64,000 bases of DNA from an uncultured bacterium (lineage in GTDB: Bacteria > Actinomycetota > Actinomycetes > S36-B12 > CAIYMF01), in assembly GCA_903826575.1 (NCBI GenBank), contig CAIKEU010000085.1, positions 31,037 to 95,036 of the forward strand, in the 5' to 3' direction. How positions within the stretch are numbered: position 1 is the first letter of the stretch; each line of letters starts with the position of its first letter. A program made the translations under genes and the position numbers. A model generated the notes under the pieces. The model did not search any database. It worked only from the letters and a program-made list of their open reading frames with translations, and had not been told where the DNA came from. Below, in pieces: positions 46,078 to 56,882 of this stretch.

Positions 46078-47333
46078 CAGGGGTAGGCGATCGCCTCACC
46101 GTCGAGATCGAGGCAATTGCCCATGGCGGGCATTGCGTCGCGCGGTTCGACGGCCGGGTCATCTTTGTTCGCCATGCACTCCCCGGTGAACAGGTCGAGG
46201 TCGTCATCAGCGGCCTTGGACCCAAGGGTCGTTACCTTCAAGCCGATGTCGTTAATGTCGTATCTCCCAGTGCTGACAGAGTGACGCCTGCCTGTCAATA
46301 CGCATCCGACTGTGGCGGATGCGATTTTCAGCATGTTCGGCTTAGTCGACAGCGTGAGCTAAAAGCGCAAGTACTCCGCGAACAGTTGGTTCGGCTTGGC
46401 GGTGTTGAGGAGATTTCGGGCCAGTCACTTGAGGATTGCATCCATGTGGCTGCCGTACCGGGAGACACCGATGGTCTGAATTGGCGGACGCGGGTCCGCT
46501 ACGCAATTGATAGCGCGGGACGCGTTGGCTTTCGTCGTCACCACTCGCATGCGGTTGTGCCGATTGAATCCTGCGCACTCGCATCGACGGCGCTCACTGA
46601 CATGAAAGTGCAAGACCTCCAGTGGCCTACAACTCGCGATGTCATAGCGGTGGCCGCGAATTCGGGCGATCGAGTCGCGATCCCGGAACCAACTCATGTC
46701 GGTACGCCAGCGCGTTCCCTGCCCGTGGACGTTGCGATTCCGGGCCTGCGTGGTCGCGGTTGGGTTCGTGAACTCGCAGGTGGACGAGAGTGGCGAGTGG
46801 CAGCCGACGGTTTTTGGCAAGTGCATCCCGGTGCGGCCGAGGCACTCGTCGCGTACGTACGTCAGATTCTTCAACCTCGCCCAGGTGAGCATCTACTTGA
46901 TCTCTACAGCGGCGTCGGATTGTTCGCGGGACTGCTTGCACCGGATGTTGGCCCGGCCGGTCTGATCGATGCGGTTGAAGTGTCGATCACTGCGTGCGCC
47001 GACGCTCGCCGCAATCTGCATGACGTCCCGACGGTTCGAATCCATCAGGCGGCGGTCGACACCTGGCTCATGTCCAGTCGACCCAGCGACGTGGACATCG
47101 TCGTGCTCGATCCGCCACGTGGTGGGGCTGGACGCCGGGTGATCGAATCGATCGTGGACGTGGCACCTCGGGCGGTTGCCTACGTTGCCTGCGACCCAGC
47201 GGCTCTCGGCCGTGATATTGGCTACGCCCGTGCGCGGGGTTGGCAGGTGGCCTCGGTCCGTGGTTTTGACCTCTTTCCGATGACACATCACATGGAAGCA
47301 GTTGCACTTTTGGTGCCCGGTGCTGGTGCATGA
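46074..47333 (+). CDS. TrmA/RlmD-family RNA (uracil-5-)-methyltransferase
   Basis: Protein of 419 residues. An N-terminal TRAM RNA-binding domain is followed by a [4Fe-4S] cysteine set (CQYASDCGGC near residue 74, and a later Cys in PIESCAL), then the SAM domain (LLDLYSGVGLFAGLLA) and the catalytic loop VACDPAALGRD holding the nucleophilic Cys. DPPRGGAGRRV precedes it. Target uridine (tRNA or 23S rRNA) is not determinable. GTG start overlaps the permease stop by four bases. Confidence 0.9.
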   Translation: MTGVGDRLTVEIEAIAHGGHCVARFDGRVIFVRHALPGEQVEVVISGLGPKGRYLQADVVNVVSPSADRVTPACQYASDCGGCDFQHVRLSRQRELKAQVLREQLVRLGGVEEISGQSLEDCIHVAAVPGDTDGLNWRTRVRYAIDSAGRVGFRRHHSHAVVPIESCALASTALTDMKVQDLQWPTTRDVIAVAANSGDRVAIPEPTHVGTPARSLPVDVAIPGLRGRGWVRELAGGREWRVAADGFWQVHPGAAEALVAYVRQILQPRPGEHLLDLYSGVGLFAGLLAPDVGPAGLIDAVEVSITACADARRNLHDVPTVRIHQAAVDTWLMSSRPSDVDIVVLDPPRGGAGRRVIESIVDVAPRAVAYVACDPAALGRDIGYARARGWQVASVRGFDLFPMTHHMEAVALLVPGAGA

Positions 47334-47348
47334 CCGCAAGGATGCGAT

Positions 47349-47374
47349 AAAGTATCTTGATATCAAGATACTTT
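47349..47374. promoter_or_regulatory. Perfect 26-bp palindrome before acnA
   Basis: AAAGTATCTTGAT followed directly by its reverse complement, a 26-base palindrome with no spacer or mismatch. It ends 13 bases before the acnA start and just before the ribosome binding site, so a bound dimer would block transcription or initiation. The binding protein is unknown; no regulator gene is adjacent. AT-rich sequence stands out from its surroundings. Confidence 0.85.
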
Positions 47375-47387
47375 CTGAGGAGTCACA

Positions 47388-50048
47388 GTGACGAGTAAAG
47401 ATAGTTTCGGAGCCAAGTCCGTTCTCGACGTAGCCGGCTCGTCCCACGAGATCTTCCGTCTTGACGCCGTGTCGGGCTCAGAGCGATTGCCATTCACCCA
47501 CAAGGTGCTCCTTGAGAACTTGCTACGCACTGAGGATGGTGTCAACGTCACCGCCGATCAGATTCGTGCACTGGGATCGTGGGATCCAGACGCTGAACCC
47601 AGCGAGGAAATCCAGTTCACCCCTGCCCGAGTGATCATGCAGGACTTCACCGGTGTGCCCTGTGTCGTTGATCTAGCGACGATGCGCGAGGCAATGTCGG
47701 ATCTCGGCGGCGATCCGACGAAGATTAATCCGCTCGCACCTGCTGAGCTTGTCATCGATCACAGTGTCATTGCTGACTTTTTTGGAACCCAGCAGGCGGT
47801 GACTCAGAACGTCGATCTTGAGTACGAACGTAACCGTGAACGGTATCAATTCTTGCGGTGGGGGCAAACAGCGTTCGACGAGTTCAAGGTTGTTCCGCCA
47901 AGCACCGGAATCGTCCATCAAGTCAACCTTGAGGCGTTGGCGCGGGTCGTCATGGTCCGCAATGGTCAGGCGTATCCCGACACGTGCGTTGGAACTGACT
48001 CGCACACGACCATGGTGAACGGTCTCGGTGTTCTCGGCTGGGGTGTGGGCGGAATCGAGGCTGAGGCCGCGATGCTCGGACAGCCCGTGTCGATGTTGAT
48101 TCCGCGCGTGGTCGGTTTCAAACTTATCGGCAGTCTGCCAGCCGGAGCGACAGCCACAGATTTGGTCTTGACGATCACCGAAATGCTTCGCAAGCACGGC
48201 GTGGTAGGTAAGTTCGTCGAGTTTTACGGAGCCGGCGTGTCCGCGGTGCCGCTGGCCAACCGAGCCACAATCGGAAATATGAGCCCCGAGTACGGTTCTA
48301 CAGTTGCGATCTTCCCCATCGATGACGAAACGTTGCGCTACTTGCGTCTTACCGGACGTGATGACGCGCAGATCACGCTCGTCGAGGCGTATGCCCGAGC
48401 CCAAGGTCTCTGGCACGTGGCGGACCACGAGCCGACGTACTCCGAGCTCATCGAACTTGACCTTGCAACGGTGGTTCCGTCGATTGCGGGGCCGAAGCGC
48501 CCCCAGGATCGCATTGTTCTGGCTGAGGCAAAGGCAAAGTTTGCGCAAGCATTGCCGACGTATACCGCCGAGCCAACTAAGACTGCGACCTTCACAATCG
48601 ACGGCAGCGAGGTAACGATCGGCCATGGGGCCGTCACGATTGCCGCTATCACCTCGTGTACAAACACGTCCAACCCATCAGTCATGATTGGAGCGGGCTT
48701 GTTGGCGAAGAAGGCCGTCGAGCGTGGGCTAACGCGCAAGCCCTGGGTGAAGACAACCCTGGCGCCCGGATCCAAAGTAGTGACCGATTACTACGACAAG
48801 TCGGGGCTCACCCCGTACCTGGAGAAGTTGGGCTTTGATCTGGTCGGTTACGGCTGCACCACCTGCATCGGTAACTCTGGCCCACTGCCGACTGAAGTTA
48901 GCGCCGGAGTGAACTCGCATGACCTGGCGGTTGCTGCAGTGCTGTCAGGTAACCGAAACTTCGAAGGTCGCATTAACCCTGACATCAAAATGAACTACCT
49001 TGCCTCACCGCCCCTCGTCGTCGCATATGCGATCGCCGGCACGATGGATATCGACATCACGACCGAGGCACTGGGCACGGATGCAGATGGCGTCCCGGTG
49101 TACTTGGCCGATATCTGGCCCGATGCCGCCGAGATCGAAGCAACGATCAGCTCGTGTATCGATGCGGACATGTTCACCGCTAGGTACGCCGACGTATTCG
49201 CCGGTGACCAGCTGTGGCGAGATTTACCAACGCCGACGGGCAAAACGTTCGAGTGGGATGCGGATTCCACGTACGTGCGCAAACCTCCTTATTTTGATGG
49301 GATGAATATCGAGCCGAGTCCGGTGACCGATATTGCTCAGGCACGGGTGTTGGCCAAACTCGGGGACTCGGTCACAACCGACCACATCAGCCCTGCAGGT
49401 TCGATCAAGGCGGATACTCCGGCTGGTAGATATCTGGCCGAGCATGGTGTTGAGCGTGCCGACTTCAATTCCTATGGTTCGCGTCGTGGTAATCACGAGG
49501 TGATGATTCGCGGAACATTTGCCAACATTCGTTTGCGCAATCAGTTGCTCGACAACGTCGAGGGTGGTTACACACGTGACTTCACCAAGCCAGATGCTCC
49601 GACCACGTTTATCTATGATGCGGCCCAATCGTATGCCGAGGCGGCTACGCCACTGGTGATCCTCGCGGGTAAGGAATACGGTTCCGGCTCGTCTCGCGAC
49701 TGGGCGGCGAAGGGCACAGCGTTGCTCGGCGTGAAGGTTGTCATTGCCGAGTCGTACGAGAGGATTCATCGATCGAACTTGATCGGAATGGGCGTCCTTC
49801 CGCTTCAGTATCCGGCTGGTCAGACGGCGGAATCGCTCAGACTGACTGGGCGTGAGGCGTTCTCGGTCAGTGGGATCACCGCTTTGAACGACGGCGTGAT
49901 CCCAACGACGGTCCGCGTCGTCGCGACCTCCGAAACGGGGGAGAGCGTCGAGTTTGACGGGGTAGTTCGCATCGACACTCCTGGTGAGGCCGACTACTAC
50001 CGTAATGGCGGCATCCTGCAGTACGTTCTGCGTTCTTTGGTCGGCTAG
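47388..50048 (+). CDS. acnA: Aconitate hydratase A
   Basis: TCA-cycle aconitase of 886 residues, isomerising citrate and isocitrate. [4Fe-4S] cysteines lie in [11 protein letters not shown] and [12 protein letters not shown]. The swivelling C-terminal domain begins near residue 650, with [13 protein letters not shown] near residue 764. GTG start with GAGGAG upstream, preceded by the 26-base palindrome. The IRP/AcnA type is usual for actinobacteria. Confidence 0.96.
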   Translation: MTSKDSFGAKSVLDVAGSSHEIFRLDAVSGSERLPFTHKVLLENLLRTEDGVNVTADQIRALGSWDPDAEPSEEIQFTPARVIMQDFTGVPCVVDLATMREAMSDLGGDPTKINPLAPAELVIDHSVIADFFGTQQAVTQNVDLEYERNRERYQFLRWGQTAFDEFKVVPPSTGIVHQVNLEALARVVMVRNGQAYPDTCVGTDSHTTMVNGLGVLGWGVGGIEAEAAMLGQPVSMLIPRVVGFKLIGSLPAGATATDLVLTITEMLRKHGVVGKFVEFYGAGVSAVPLANRATIGNMSPEYGSTVAIFPIDDETLRYLRLTGRDDAQITLVEAYARAQGLWHVADHEPTYSELIELDLATVVPSIAGPKRPQDRIVLAEAKAKFAQALPTYTAEPTKTATFTIDGSEVTIGHGAVTIAAITSCTNTSNPSVMIGAGLLAKKAVERGLTRKPWVKTTLAPGSKVVTDYYDKSGLTPYLEKLGFDLVGYGCTTCIGNSGPLPTEVSAGVNSHDLAVAAVLSGNRNFEGRINPDIKMNYLASPPLVVAYAIAGTMDIDITTEALGTDADGVPVYLADIWPDAAEIEATISSCIDADMFTARYADVFAGDQLWRDLPTPTGKTFEWDADSTYVRKPPYFDGMNIEPSPVTDIAQARVLAKLGDSVTTDHISPAGSIKADTPAGRYLAEHGVERADFNSYGSRRGNHEVMIRGTFANIRLRNQLLDNVEGGYTRDFTKPDAPTTFIYDAAQSYAEAATPLVILAGKEYGSGSSRDWAAKGTALLGVKVVIAESYERIHRSNLIGMGVLPLQYPAGQTAESLRLTGREAFSVSGITALNDGVIPTTVRVVATSETGESVEFDGVVRIDTPGEADYYRNGGILQYVLRSLVG

Positions 50049-50056
50049 GAACGTCT

Positions 50057-50428
50057 ATGGCGGCGCACGCCCTTCCACCTGGATGGCCGAAAGGGGTTCA
50101 CGCCCCGTCGGCGCCGGCGTGGGAGGTTAGTGCGTCGAACTGGCTATTGGATTTGTGTCCACCCGACTACCGCTCGCATGAGGTTCTCAAGCGCTATCCG
50201 ATCGTGCTTGCTCGATTCACCTATCACCACGTCGAATCAGCCAGGGCCGGAGCGAGAGAGGCGTACGCGCGCGCCCGGACCGAGTTGGGCGATGATGTGA
50301 ATCCCGAAGTTCTGGACGCGGCACTGCGCGCCCTTGAGGCTGAGGGAGCCCGGCTTAATCGGGCCTTACGCGAGGTTGCCATGGTGGAGGACGCCTTGCG
50401 CGGCCGCCGTTGGCAGACCAAGCTATAG
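50057..50428 (+). CDS. Conserved hypothetical protein downstream of acnA
   Basis: Soluble protein of 123 residues: a Pro-rich start (MAAHALPPGWPKGVHAPSAP), LLDLCPPDYRSHEVLKRYPIVLARF, then a long Ala/Arg/Glu-rich helical region (residues 55-118) that could form a coiled coil. AGGAAC precedes the ATG, and only eight bases separate it from acnA, so it is in the same operon. I do not recognise a named family. Confidence 0.8.
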   Translation: MAAHALPPGWPKGVHAPSAPAWEVSASNWLLDLCPPDYRSHEVLKRYPIVLARFTYHHVESARAGAREAYARARTELGDDVNPEVLDAALRALEAEGARLNRALREVAMVEDALRGRRWQTKL

Positions 50429-50515
50429 CGACCGGTTCTGGGAAGCCTGCATTACGCCAGCAGGTGGCCGGCGGCGTGTTTTAGACATGCAAGATGCGAT
50501 CGGCCGATAGGTCCC

Positions 50516-50521
50516 TAGAAT
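50516..50521 (+). promoter_or_regulatory. -10 element of a probably leaderless dxs transcript
   Basis: TAGAAT ends six bases before the dxs ATG, which would put the transcription start on the start codon itself. No ribosome binding site is visible. No clear -35 element is seen. Confidence 0.45.
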
Positions 50522-50527
50522 AGAGCT

Positions 50528-52477
50528 ATGACATTGCTCGGGCGAATCAACTCACCTGCCGATGTGCAGTCGCTCGATCCCGAGCAGCTTCCTGCGCTCG
50601 CGCTGGAAATTCGCAATGAGTTGATCGACCGGGTCACCAAGACAGGTGGTCATCTTGGCCCGAATCTTGGTGTTGTCGAACTAACGATTGCCCTTCATCG
50701 AGTGTTCAGATCACCTAATGACGTGATCGTGTTCGATACGGGCCACCAGACGTATGTCCACAAAATGCTCACCGGTCGAGCTGACGCTTTTGACGAACTG
50801 CGCAAAGGCGGTGGCCTTTCCGGCTACCCAAGTCGGGCTGAATCCGTCCACGACGTTGTGGAGAATTCGCATGCGTCGACTGCGCTGGCGTGGGCCGATG
50901 GAATCGCTAAGGGATTTGAACGCACCGGCCAGCTGCAGCATCGGCACGTGGTGGGTGTCATTGGTGATGGCGCCATGACTGGCGGAATGGCGTGGGAGGC
51001 CATCAATAATATTGCTGCCTCTGATCGACCGCTGGTAATCGTTGTTAACGACAATGAACGTTCGTATTCGCCCACCATCGGCGGGATGGCAGCTCATCTG
51101 GCGACCCTTCGTACTGCACGCAGTTACGAGAAGGTTTTGGACTGGGGAAAGGGCACGCTCGGCCGTACCCCGGTGGTCGGTGAGCCACTTTACGAGACTC
51201 TCCACGGCCTTAAAAAAGGTTTGAAGGACATCGTCGCCCCGCAGGGGATGTTCGAAGACCTTGGTCTTAAATACATCGGACCGGTAGACGGTCATGACAT
51301 CGAGGCACTTGAGCATTCCCTGCGTAGGGCTCGTGCTTTCTCTGGGCCCGTCATCGTTCACGTGATTACAGAGAAGGGCCGTGGTTACTTACCGGCTGAA
51401 CGTGACGATTCTGAGCGTTTCCATGCTGTTGGCGTCATCGACATCGAAACGGGCCAAGCCTTGGCGAAGTCGGGTACGTCTTGGACGTCAATTTTCAGCG
51501 ACGAATTGATCGACATCGCTCGCGGGCGCGAGGACGTGGTAGCGATAACGGCTGCGATGATGGGTCCGGTTGGCTTGACCCGTTTTGCCAAGGAATTTCC
51601 GAGGCGAACCTACGACGTGGGCATCGCCGAACAGCACGCTGTGACAAGCGCTGCGGGAATGGCCTTCGCTGGTTTGCATCCTGTTGTTGCCGTCTACTCG
51701 ACGTTCATCAACCGTGCGTTTGACCAGGTGCTGATGGATTGCGCTCTGCATAAAGCTGGGGTCACCTTCGTGCTCGATCGATCCGGGGTGACTGGTGACG
51801 ACGGTGCGACTCACAATGGCATGTGGGACTTGTCAATCCTGCCGATTGTGCCGGGGATTCGTATTGCTGCACCGCGTGACGCCGGCACACTGCGCGCGGC
51901 GTTGCGTGAGGCAGTGTCCATTGACGATGGGCCGACCGTCATTCGTTTCGCCAAGGGGGCGGTTAACGAAGAGATGGCGCCCGTCAGGCGTAGTGGTTCG
52001 GTAGACATCCTGCACGAGGATCCTCAAGCCAGTGTCTTGCTGGTATCCGTTGGTGTCTTCGCCCCGCTGTGTCTCGACGTTGCAGCGCGGTTGGCTGATC
52101 AAGGTATCGGTGTGACGGTTGTTGATCCGCGCTGGGTTATTCCGGTCAGTGATGACCTCGTCAAACTCGGTGCGAAACATGATCTGGTCGTCACCGTCGA
52201 AGACAATTTACGATCTGGTGGCATTGGATCTGCGGTGTCGGCCGCGCTCCGATCACACGAGATTGACGTTCCGTGTCGAGACATCGGTATCGAGCCACGA
52301 TTCCTCGAGCAGGGCAATCGCGCTGCAGTGCTTGCCTCCCTTGGTCTAACTGCGCAGGACATCTCGCGTCAGATCGTCGAAACCGTCGCGCGCTTTGAAA
52401 ATTCGGTCAACGGTGCAGGTCCAGTGGAGACTGAAAGCCGGGCGACCACCCAAGACTCATCAGCCGAGACCGATTAA
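50528..52477 (+). CDS. dxs: 1-deoxy-D-xylulose-5-phosphate synthase
   Basis: First enzyme of the MEP isoprenoid pathway, condensing pyruvate and glyceraldehyde 3-phosphate; 649 residues. Thiamine-diphosphate motif [18 protein letters not shown] begins near residue 144; the N-terminal region [16 protein letters not shown] and the transketolase-like [19 protein letters not shown] near residue 361 are present. A polar tail of about 25 residues ends the protein. Probably translated from a leaderless mRNA. Confidence 0.96.
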   Translation: MTLLGRINSPADVQSLDPEQLPALALEIRNELIDRVTKTGGHLGPNLGVVELTIALHRVFRSPNDVIVFDTGHQTYVHKMLTGRADAFDELRKGGGLSGYPSRAESVHDVVENSHASTALAWADGIAKGFERTGQLQHRHVVGVIGDGAMTGGMAWEAINNIAASDRPLVIVVNDNERSYSPTIGGMAAHLATLRTARSYEKVLDWGKGTLGRTPVVGEPLYETLHGLKKGLKDIVAPQGMFEDLGLKYIGPVDGHDIEALEHSLRRARAFSGPVIVHVITEKGRGYLPAERDDSERFHAVGVIDIETGQALAKSGTSWTSIFSDELIDIARGREDVVAITAAMMGPVGLTRFAKEFPRRTYDVGIAEQHAVTSAAGMAFAGLHPVVAVYSTFINRAFDQVLMDCALHKAGVTFVLDRSGVTGDDGATHNGMWDLSILPIVPGIRIAAPRDAGTLRAALREAVSIDDGPTVIRFAKGAVNEEMAPVRRSGSVDILHEDPQASVLLVSVGVFAPLCLDVAARLADQGIGVTVVDPRWVIPVSDDLVKLGAKHDLVVTVEDNLRSGGIGSAVSAALRSHEIDVPCRDIGIEPRFLEQGNRAAVLASLGLTAQDISRQIVETVARFENSVNGAGPVETESRATTQDSSAETD

Positions 52478-52496
52478 CTCGCCTCGTCGGTAGGCG
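52478..52496. terminator. Short hairpin between convergent genes
   Basis: TCGCCT (52478-52483) and AGGCGA (52491-52496) pair perfectly with a seven-base loop immediately after the dxs stop codon, followed by CGTTCTT. Plausible bidirectional terminator, but the stem is only six pairs. Confidence 0.35.
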
Positions 52497-52526
52497 ACGT
52501 TCTTACCGAGTTTGCGCAAGCGCTTT

Positions 52527-53393
52527 TCACGGCTGAGGCCCCGCGGGCTGATCCAACGATTGGCCGATGATGTTCCCGCCCGGCTTCACCATTGCTATTT
52601 CGTCCGCCGTGATCAAAATCGGACGTGTATAGCCTCGTTCATCGGAATCAGTGAGAGCGGCCGCGGACACGGCGAATGCCGGATCTAGCATCCCCAAATC
52701 GAGCCAACCTCGGTGACGTGATGGCACGGCAGCCGATCGCATGCCCTGATCGTCGAGAAGAGTGTGTCGATATAGGGGACTGGTCAGTAACGTTGGCACG
52801 TCAGCATCACCGAGTGATCGCAAGACAGCCGACGAGTCGTGGCGGTGACGATCAACGGCCAGTTCGGCCATGTCTTGGACGTACTGCTGAGCACGTGCGA
52901 CGGCAGGTTCAAGGGGGAGTTTGGCGAACTCTAAGAGTTTGATCGGCAACAGTCCGGCCGATTCTGAATCAGGCAGTCCGTCATCATTGAATCCTCGCAG
53001 CGCCAATCCGCTATGCGTTGATCCGCCCAGCACTCGAGTTACCAACCACGACGCGCCAGGATGCAGGCTGTGGTCGGCGGGAAGGGCGCGGGGCCGAACT
53101 CGCGAGATGACGTGGTTGGCATAGTCGTATGAGAGTGTTGAGGCCCAGCTCGCCAGGAGTATGCGCAGCCGCATCCAGCGCGCTATCCGACGTCGAATAT
53201 CTGCGCCGGACACTCCTGACGGCGAAATGTCGGCGGCTACTGCGAGTTCATCCCACGTGATCACGATCGTCGACGTATGACACCGCGCGTGCGCTCCATC
53301 GTCATCGATGTCGATTTGCCCGAGAACGCCGTCGTCCAGCAACGTGACTGCGAGTACGTCGCGCCGCAACTCAACGGGGGTCGGCATGTCCAT
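52527..53393 (-). CDS. Hypothetical protein between dxs and fadAB
   Basis: Protein of 288 residues without a family I recognise. The N-terminal half contains ITWDELAVAADISPSGVSGADIRRRIARWMRLR, which looks like a helix-turn-helix or a regulatory region. Two longer helical segments follow. The C-terminus ends in GGNIIGQSLDQPAGPQP. No signal peptide or membrane segment. The start codon pair ATG GAC ATG leaves two possible starts. It is followed on the same strand by dxs in convergent orientation and preceded 72 bases upstream by fadB. Confidence 0.65.
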   Translation of the reverse strand: MDMPTPVELRRDVLAVTLLDDGVLGQIDIDDDGAHARCHTSTIVITWDELAVAADISPSGVSGADIRRRIARWMRLRILLASWASTLSYDYANHVISRVRPRALPADHSLHPGASWLVTRVLGGSTHSGLALRGFNDDGLPDSESAGLLPIKLLEFAKLPLEPAVARAQQYVQDMAELAVDRHRHDSSAVLRSLGDADVPTLLTSPLYRHTLLDDQGMRSAAVPSRHRGWLDLGMLDPAFAVSAAALTDSDERGYTRPILITADEIAMVKPGGNIIGQSLDQPAGPQP

Positions 53394-53465
53394 AGTCTGA
53401 AGGTACGCGACCGCACCACTCGAGGTGGAGAACCACTCGGGTGAGGCATGCGAAGTTCGTGAGTC

Positions 53466-55583
53466 CTATCCGCGTAGGGAGGCAATTCCGACCGGTAGAA
53501 ATCTTGTGCCGGTCACCCGTTCGCTAGTTCCTGTTCGGTCTAAGTACGGGGTGATCCCGCCAAGATGGAATGGCCAGCCGGCACCTAGCAGCATGCACAG
53601 GTCGAGATCCTGCGGTTCAGCCACGACCCCTTCGTCGAGCATTATTCGGGCTTCCTGTGCAACAGCATCTAGGGCTCGCTGTCGGACTTGCTCAGCGGTT
53701 GAGGGAGCGGTGCCCACCGTCACAACCGCGTTCACCTGATCAGTCAGCCGAGAGACCGGTCCATCCCAATCCAAAAGGGTTCCGATCCGGGCGTTGACGA
53801 TTGCCCGCTGATTCTCTGAGACGCTGAACCGATCGGGGAAGGCATCGTGGAGAGTTTGCGAGGTGTGCAATGCGATGGCCGGACCAACCAGTTGGAGCAG
53901 CAGGAATGGTGACATGGGTAGGCCCAGCGGGTCCAGTGCATGTTCTACAACATCGAAGGGTGTGCCCTCATCAAATGCTGCGGTCACCTCACCTAGGAAT
54001 CGGGTTAGCAGGCGGTTCACGACGAAGCCGGGACGATCGTTTACCAAGACGCACGACTTCTTCAACGTCCTACCGAGTGCGAATGCGGTTGCAAGTGATG
54101 CATCGTCGGTGTGCTCGGCTCGTGCGATCTCGACAAGCGGCATCAGTGCGACGGGATTGAAGAAGTGCAAGCCCACCACTCTTTCAGGATGCATTAGATT
54201 TTCTGCCATTTTAGTTACCGATAGCGCTGAGGTGTTTGTTAGCAACAGGCAGGTGTCCGATACGACAGACTCAACCTGCGCAAACACCTGCTTCTTGACG
54301 CTGAGTTCTTCGAATACTGCCTCGATGACGACATCCGCATCGGCGAATGCCGAGATATCGGCGGATCCTGAGACGAGGCCTCGAAGCCGATTTGCCCTGT
54401 CGTTACTTAACTTCCCTTTGTTGAGCTGAGAGTCAATTTCTTGGTGTACGTAGCCTAGGCCCTTGTCTATGCGCTCCTGATCCAGATCAGTCAGGACCAC
54501 CGGTACGTTGGTGTTCTGGGCAAATAGCAGGGCCAACTGACTTGCCATCAGGCCTGCGCCGACAATTCCGATCTTCGTGATCGGGCGGGCAAGTGATTTA
54601 TCTGGGGCACCGTAAGGACGCTTGGCACGACGTTGTACCAAGTCGAAGGAATAAAGCCCAGAGCGGAATTCCTCGCTCATGATTAACGCAGCGAGCGTCT
54701 CGTCCTCGGCACCGAAGCCCTCGTCACGGGTGCGAGTTCGGGCTGCGTCAACCAGTTCCAAGGCCTGGTAAGCGGCGGGGGCTGCGCCGTGCAGAATGGC
54801 GTCAAGTTGTCCGCGCGCGGCAGCTACGGCGGCGGCCCATTCGCCGTCGAGATCAACGTTTCGTCGTTCAACTGTTGTCGTGCCGCTGATGACATCCGAG
54901 GCCCATCGAAGTGAGTCGACGAGGAAGTTGCCACCGTCAAAACGCACATCCGCGATTCCGAGCTCGGCTGCCGCACGCGCACTGATCATCCGATTTTGAC
55001 GCAGCGGGTTCGCGACGATGAGTGTTAGTGCGTCAGGTGCACCGATCAGGCGAGGGAGCAGGTACGCGCCACCCCAGCCGGGTACAAGTCCCAAACTGAC
55101 CTCAGGTAGGGCGATGGGATACGCCGCCGAAGAGATCGTTCGGTACGTACAGTGCAACGCGACCTCGAGGCCGCCACCGAGTGCAGCGCCGTTGATGAAG
55201 GCAAAGGACGGAACAGCCAGTTCGCCCAGTCGACGAAATACATCGTGGCCGAACGCCGCAAGCGCTTGTGCCTGCTCGAGATTGGCCAAGCGAGGAACCC
55301 CTGTGAGATCTGCTCCGACAGCGAAGACGAACGGCTTGCCAGTGATTGCTACGCCGACGATTGAGCCCTCTGCGATCAACGCATCAACATCGTCGAGTGC
55401 CGCTGCCAGTGCGGTTAGTCCACCAACGCCGAACGTGTTCGGCTTGGTGTAATCGAGACCATTATCCAGCGTGATCAATGCAATCGGTCCTGCTGCAAGC
55501 GTGACGACGCGGACGTGAGCTGCTGTCACAACCTCGTCCGGTGCCGGAGTCAACAGTGCGGGTATTACCGAAGCCATCGTCAT
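53466..55583 (-). CDS. fadB: Fatty acid oxidation complex alpha subunit (enoyl-CoA hydratase/3-hydroxyacyl-CoA dehydrogenase)
   Basis: Bifunctional beta-oxidation protein of 705 residues. The N-terminal crotonase domain contains FAFINGAALGGGLEVALHC near residue 124. The dehydrogenase domain starts KIGIVGAGLMASQLALLFA near residue 336, with the catalytic region GLHFFNPVALMPLVEI near residue 474. The start at 55583 gives an ATGA overlap with the thiolase gene; the longer frame to 55646 lies inside that gene. Works with FadA in each round of beta-oxidation. Confidence 0.93.
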   Translation of the reverse strand: MTMASVIPALLTPAPDEVVTAAHVRVVTLAAGPIALITLDNGLDYTKPNTFGVGGLTALAAALDDVDALIAEGSIVGVAITGKPFVFAVGADLTGVPRLANLEQAQALAAFGHDVFRRLGELAVPSFAFINGAALGGGLEVALHCTYRTISSAAYPIALPEVSLGLVPGWGGAYLLPRLIGAPDALTLIVANPLRQNRMISARAAAELGIADVRFDGGNFLVDSLRWASDVISGTTTVERRNVDLDGEWAAAVAAARGQLDAILHGAAPAAYQALELVDAARTRTRDEGFGAEDETLAALIMSEEFRSGLYSFDLVQRRAKRPYGAPDKSLARPITKIGIVGAGLMASQLALLFAQNTNVPVVLTDLDQERIDKGLGYVHQEIDSQLNKGKLSNDRANRLRGLVSGSADISAFADADVVIEAVFEELSVKKQVFAQVESVVSDTCLLLTNTSALSVTKMAENLMHPERVVGLHFFNPVALMPLVEIARAEHTDDASLATAFALGRTLKKSCVLVNDRPGFVVNRLLTRFLGEVTAAFDEGTPFDVVEHALDPLGLPMSPFLLLQLVGPAIALHTSQTLHDAFPDRFSVSENQRAIVNARIGTLLDWDGPVSRLTDQVNAVVTVGTAPSTAEQVRQRALDAVAQEARIMLDEGVVAEPQDLDLCMLLGAGWPFHLGGITPYLDRTGTSERVTGTRFLPVGIASLRG

Positions 55584-56782
55584 GCCGCCTTTGCGTGGTG
55601 TGGGTTTTCCCAAATGACAGTGCCGCCCATGCCTAAGCCAATACACATGGTGGTCAAGCCGTACCGAACGTCAGGACGCAGTTCGAAACTCTTTGCCAGA
55701 TATGCCATCAAGCGAATTCCGGACGAGGCGAGTGGATGCCCGACGGCGATCGCACCACCGAAGGGGTTCACGCGGGCGTCGTCATCGGCGATGCCAAAGT
55801 GGTCGAGGAATGACAACACCTGAACCGCGAATGCCTCGTTAACTTCGAATAGGCCGATGTCGTCGATGGACAGGCCGGCCTTGTTGAGCGCCTTAATGGT
55901 CGACGGCACCGGACCGATGCCCATGACCTCTGGATCAACACCCGCGAACGCAAAGGCCACCATGCGCGCCTTTACCGATAGGCCTAACTCGGTTGCCACC
56001 TCCTGCGATGCCAAGATCGCGGCCGTCGCACCGTCGTTGAGCCCAGCGCTGTTTCCCGCCGTAACCCGACCATGCGAACGGAAGGGAGTCTTAAGCTGTG
56101 ACAATCCTGCGAGGGTCGTCTCTGGCCGCGGCGGCTCGTCGACGCTCGCCATTCCCCAACCGAGTTCTGCAGATCGAATGGCAATCGGTGCGAGGTGCGT
56201 CTGAATGACGCCGTCGGCGTACGCCTTGGCCGTCTTGGCTTGACTGCGCAGCGCATACTCGTCGGCCCGAGCCCGGGTCAGGTGGGGGAAGCGATCGTGG
56301 AGATTTTCCGCGGTCTTACCCATGATCAAGGCCTCAGTGTCAACGAGGCGCTCAGCTACGAACCGCGGATTTGGATCGACACCTTCCCCCATGGGATGTC
56401 GACCCATGTGTTCAACACCAGCGGCAATTGCAATGTCATATGCGCCGAAACCGATGCCAGCAGAAAGATTGGTGACAGCCGTCATAGCGCCGGCGCACAT
56501 TCGGTCAACTGACTGGCCGGGAACAGTGCGCGGAAATCCCGCGAGAATCCCTGCCGTGCGTCCGAGAGTTAATCCTTGATCGCCGATTTGCGTTGTGGCC
56601 GCAACGGCAACATCGTCAATGCGATCCGTTGGCAGATCCGGGTTGCGCCGTACAAGTTCATGGAAGGCGCCAACCACCAAGTCATCCGCCCGCGTTTGCG
56701 CGTACATTCCCTTTTCACCCGCACGGCCAAAGGGTGTTCGGACGGCATCAACAAGTACGACTTCACGAACGGAACGTGACAC
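55580..56782 (-). CDS. fadA: Acetyl-CoA acyltransferase (thiolase)
   Basis: Thiolase of 400 residues. The acyl-accepting Cys96 lies in DRMCAGAM, the His in GHPLASSG near residue 355 and the second Cys in CIGLGMGG near residue 385. Degradative thiolase paired with FadB downstream. GTG start with GGAGG six bases upstream. A TetR-type palindrome lies 14-37 bases upstream of the start, indicating control by acyl-CoA levels. Confidence 0.94.
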   Translation of the reverse strand: MSRSVREVVLVDAVRTPFGRAGEKGMYAQTRADDLVVGAFHELVRRNPDLPTDRIDDVAVAATTQIGDQGLTLGRTAGILAGFPRTVPGQSVDRMCAGAMTAVTNLSAGIGFGAYDIAIAAGVEHMGRHPMGEGVDPNPRFVAERLVDTEALIMGKTAENLHDRFPHLTRARADEYALRSQAKTAKAYADGVIQTHLAPIAIRSAELGWGMASVDEPPRPETTLAGLSQLKTPFRSHGRVTAGNSAGLNDGATAAILASQEVATELGLSVKARMVAFAFAGVDPEVMGIGPVPSTIKALNKAGLSIDDIGLFEVNEAFAVQVLSFLDHFGIADDDARVNPFGGAIAVGHPLASSGIRLMAYLAKSFELRPDVRYGLTTMCIGLGMGGTVIWENPHHAKAA

Positions 56783-56795
56783 CGGAACCTCCGAA

Positions 56796-56819
56796 GTTAG
56801 TTACTCACTGGTAACTAAC
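56796..56819. promoter_or_regulatory. TetR/FadR-like operator before fadA
   Basis: GTTAGTTAC (56796-56804) and GTAACTAAC (56811-56819) form a perfect inverted repeat around six bases. The core TTAC-N6-GTAA resembles operators of TetR-type fatty-acid regulators in actinobacteria. No regulator gene is adjacent. Confidence 0.6.
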
Positions 56820-56882
56820 ATACTACGTCAGCCCTCGGGACCCACGGGTGAAGGAGACTCAATGTCGCGGGTCAGCCCTTTC

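Noticed and set aside
47673..48626. Long antisense frame of 317 codons inside acnA
   Set aside because: It has no recognisable protein sequence and lies opposite a clear aconitase; it reflects codon bias of the real gene.
50454..50480. GC-rich imperfect hairpin followed by TTTT before dxs
   Set aside because: Pairing is poor with several possible registers; too weak to call a terminator.
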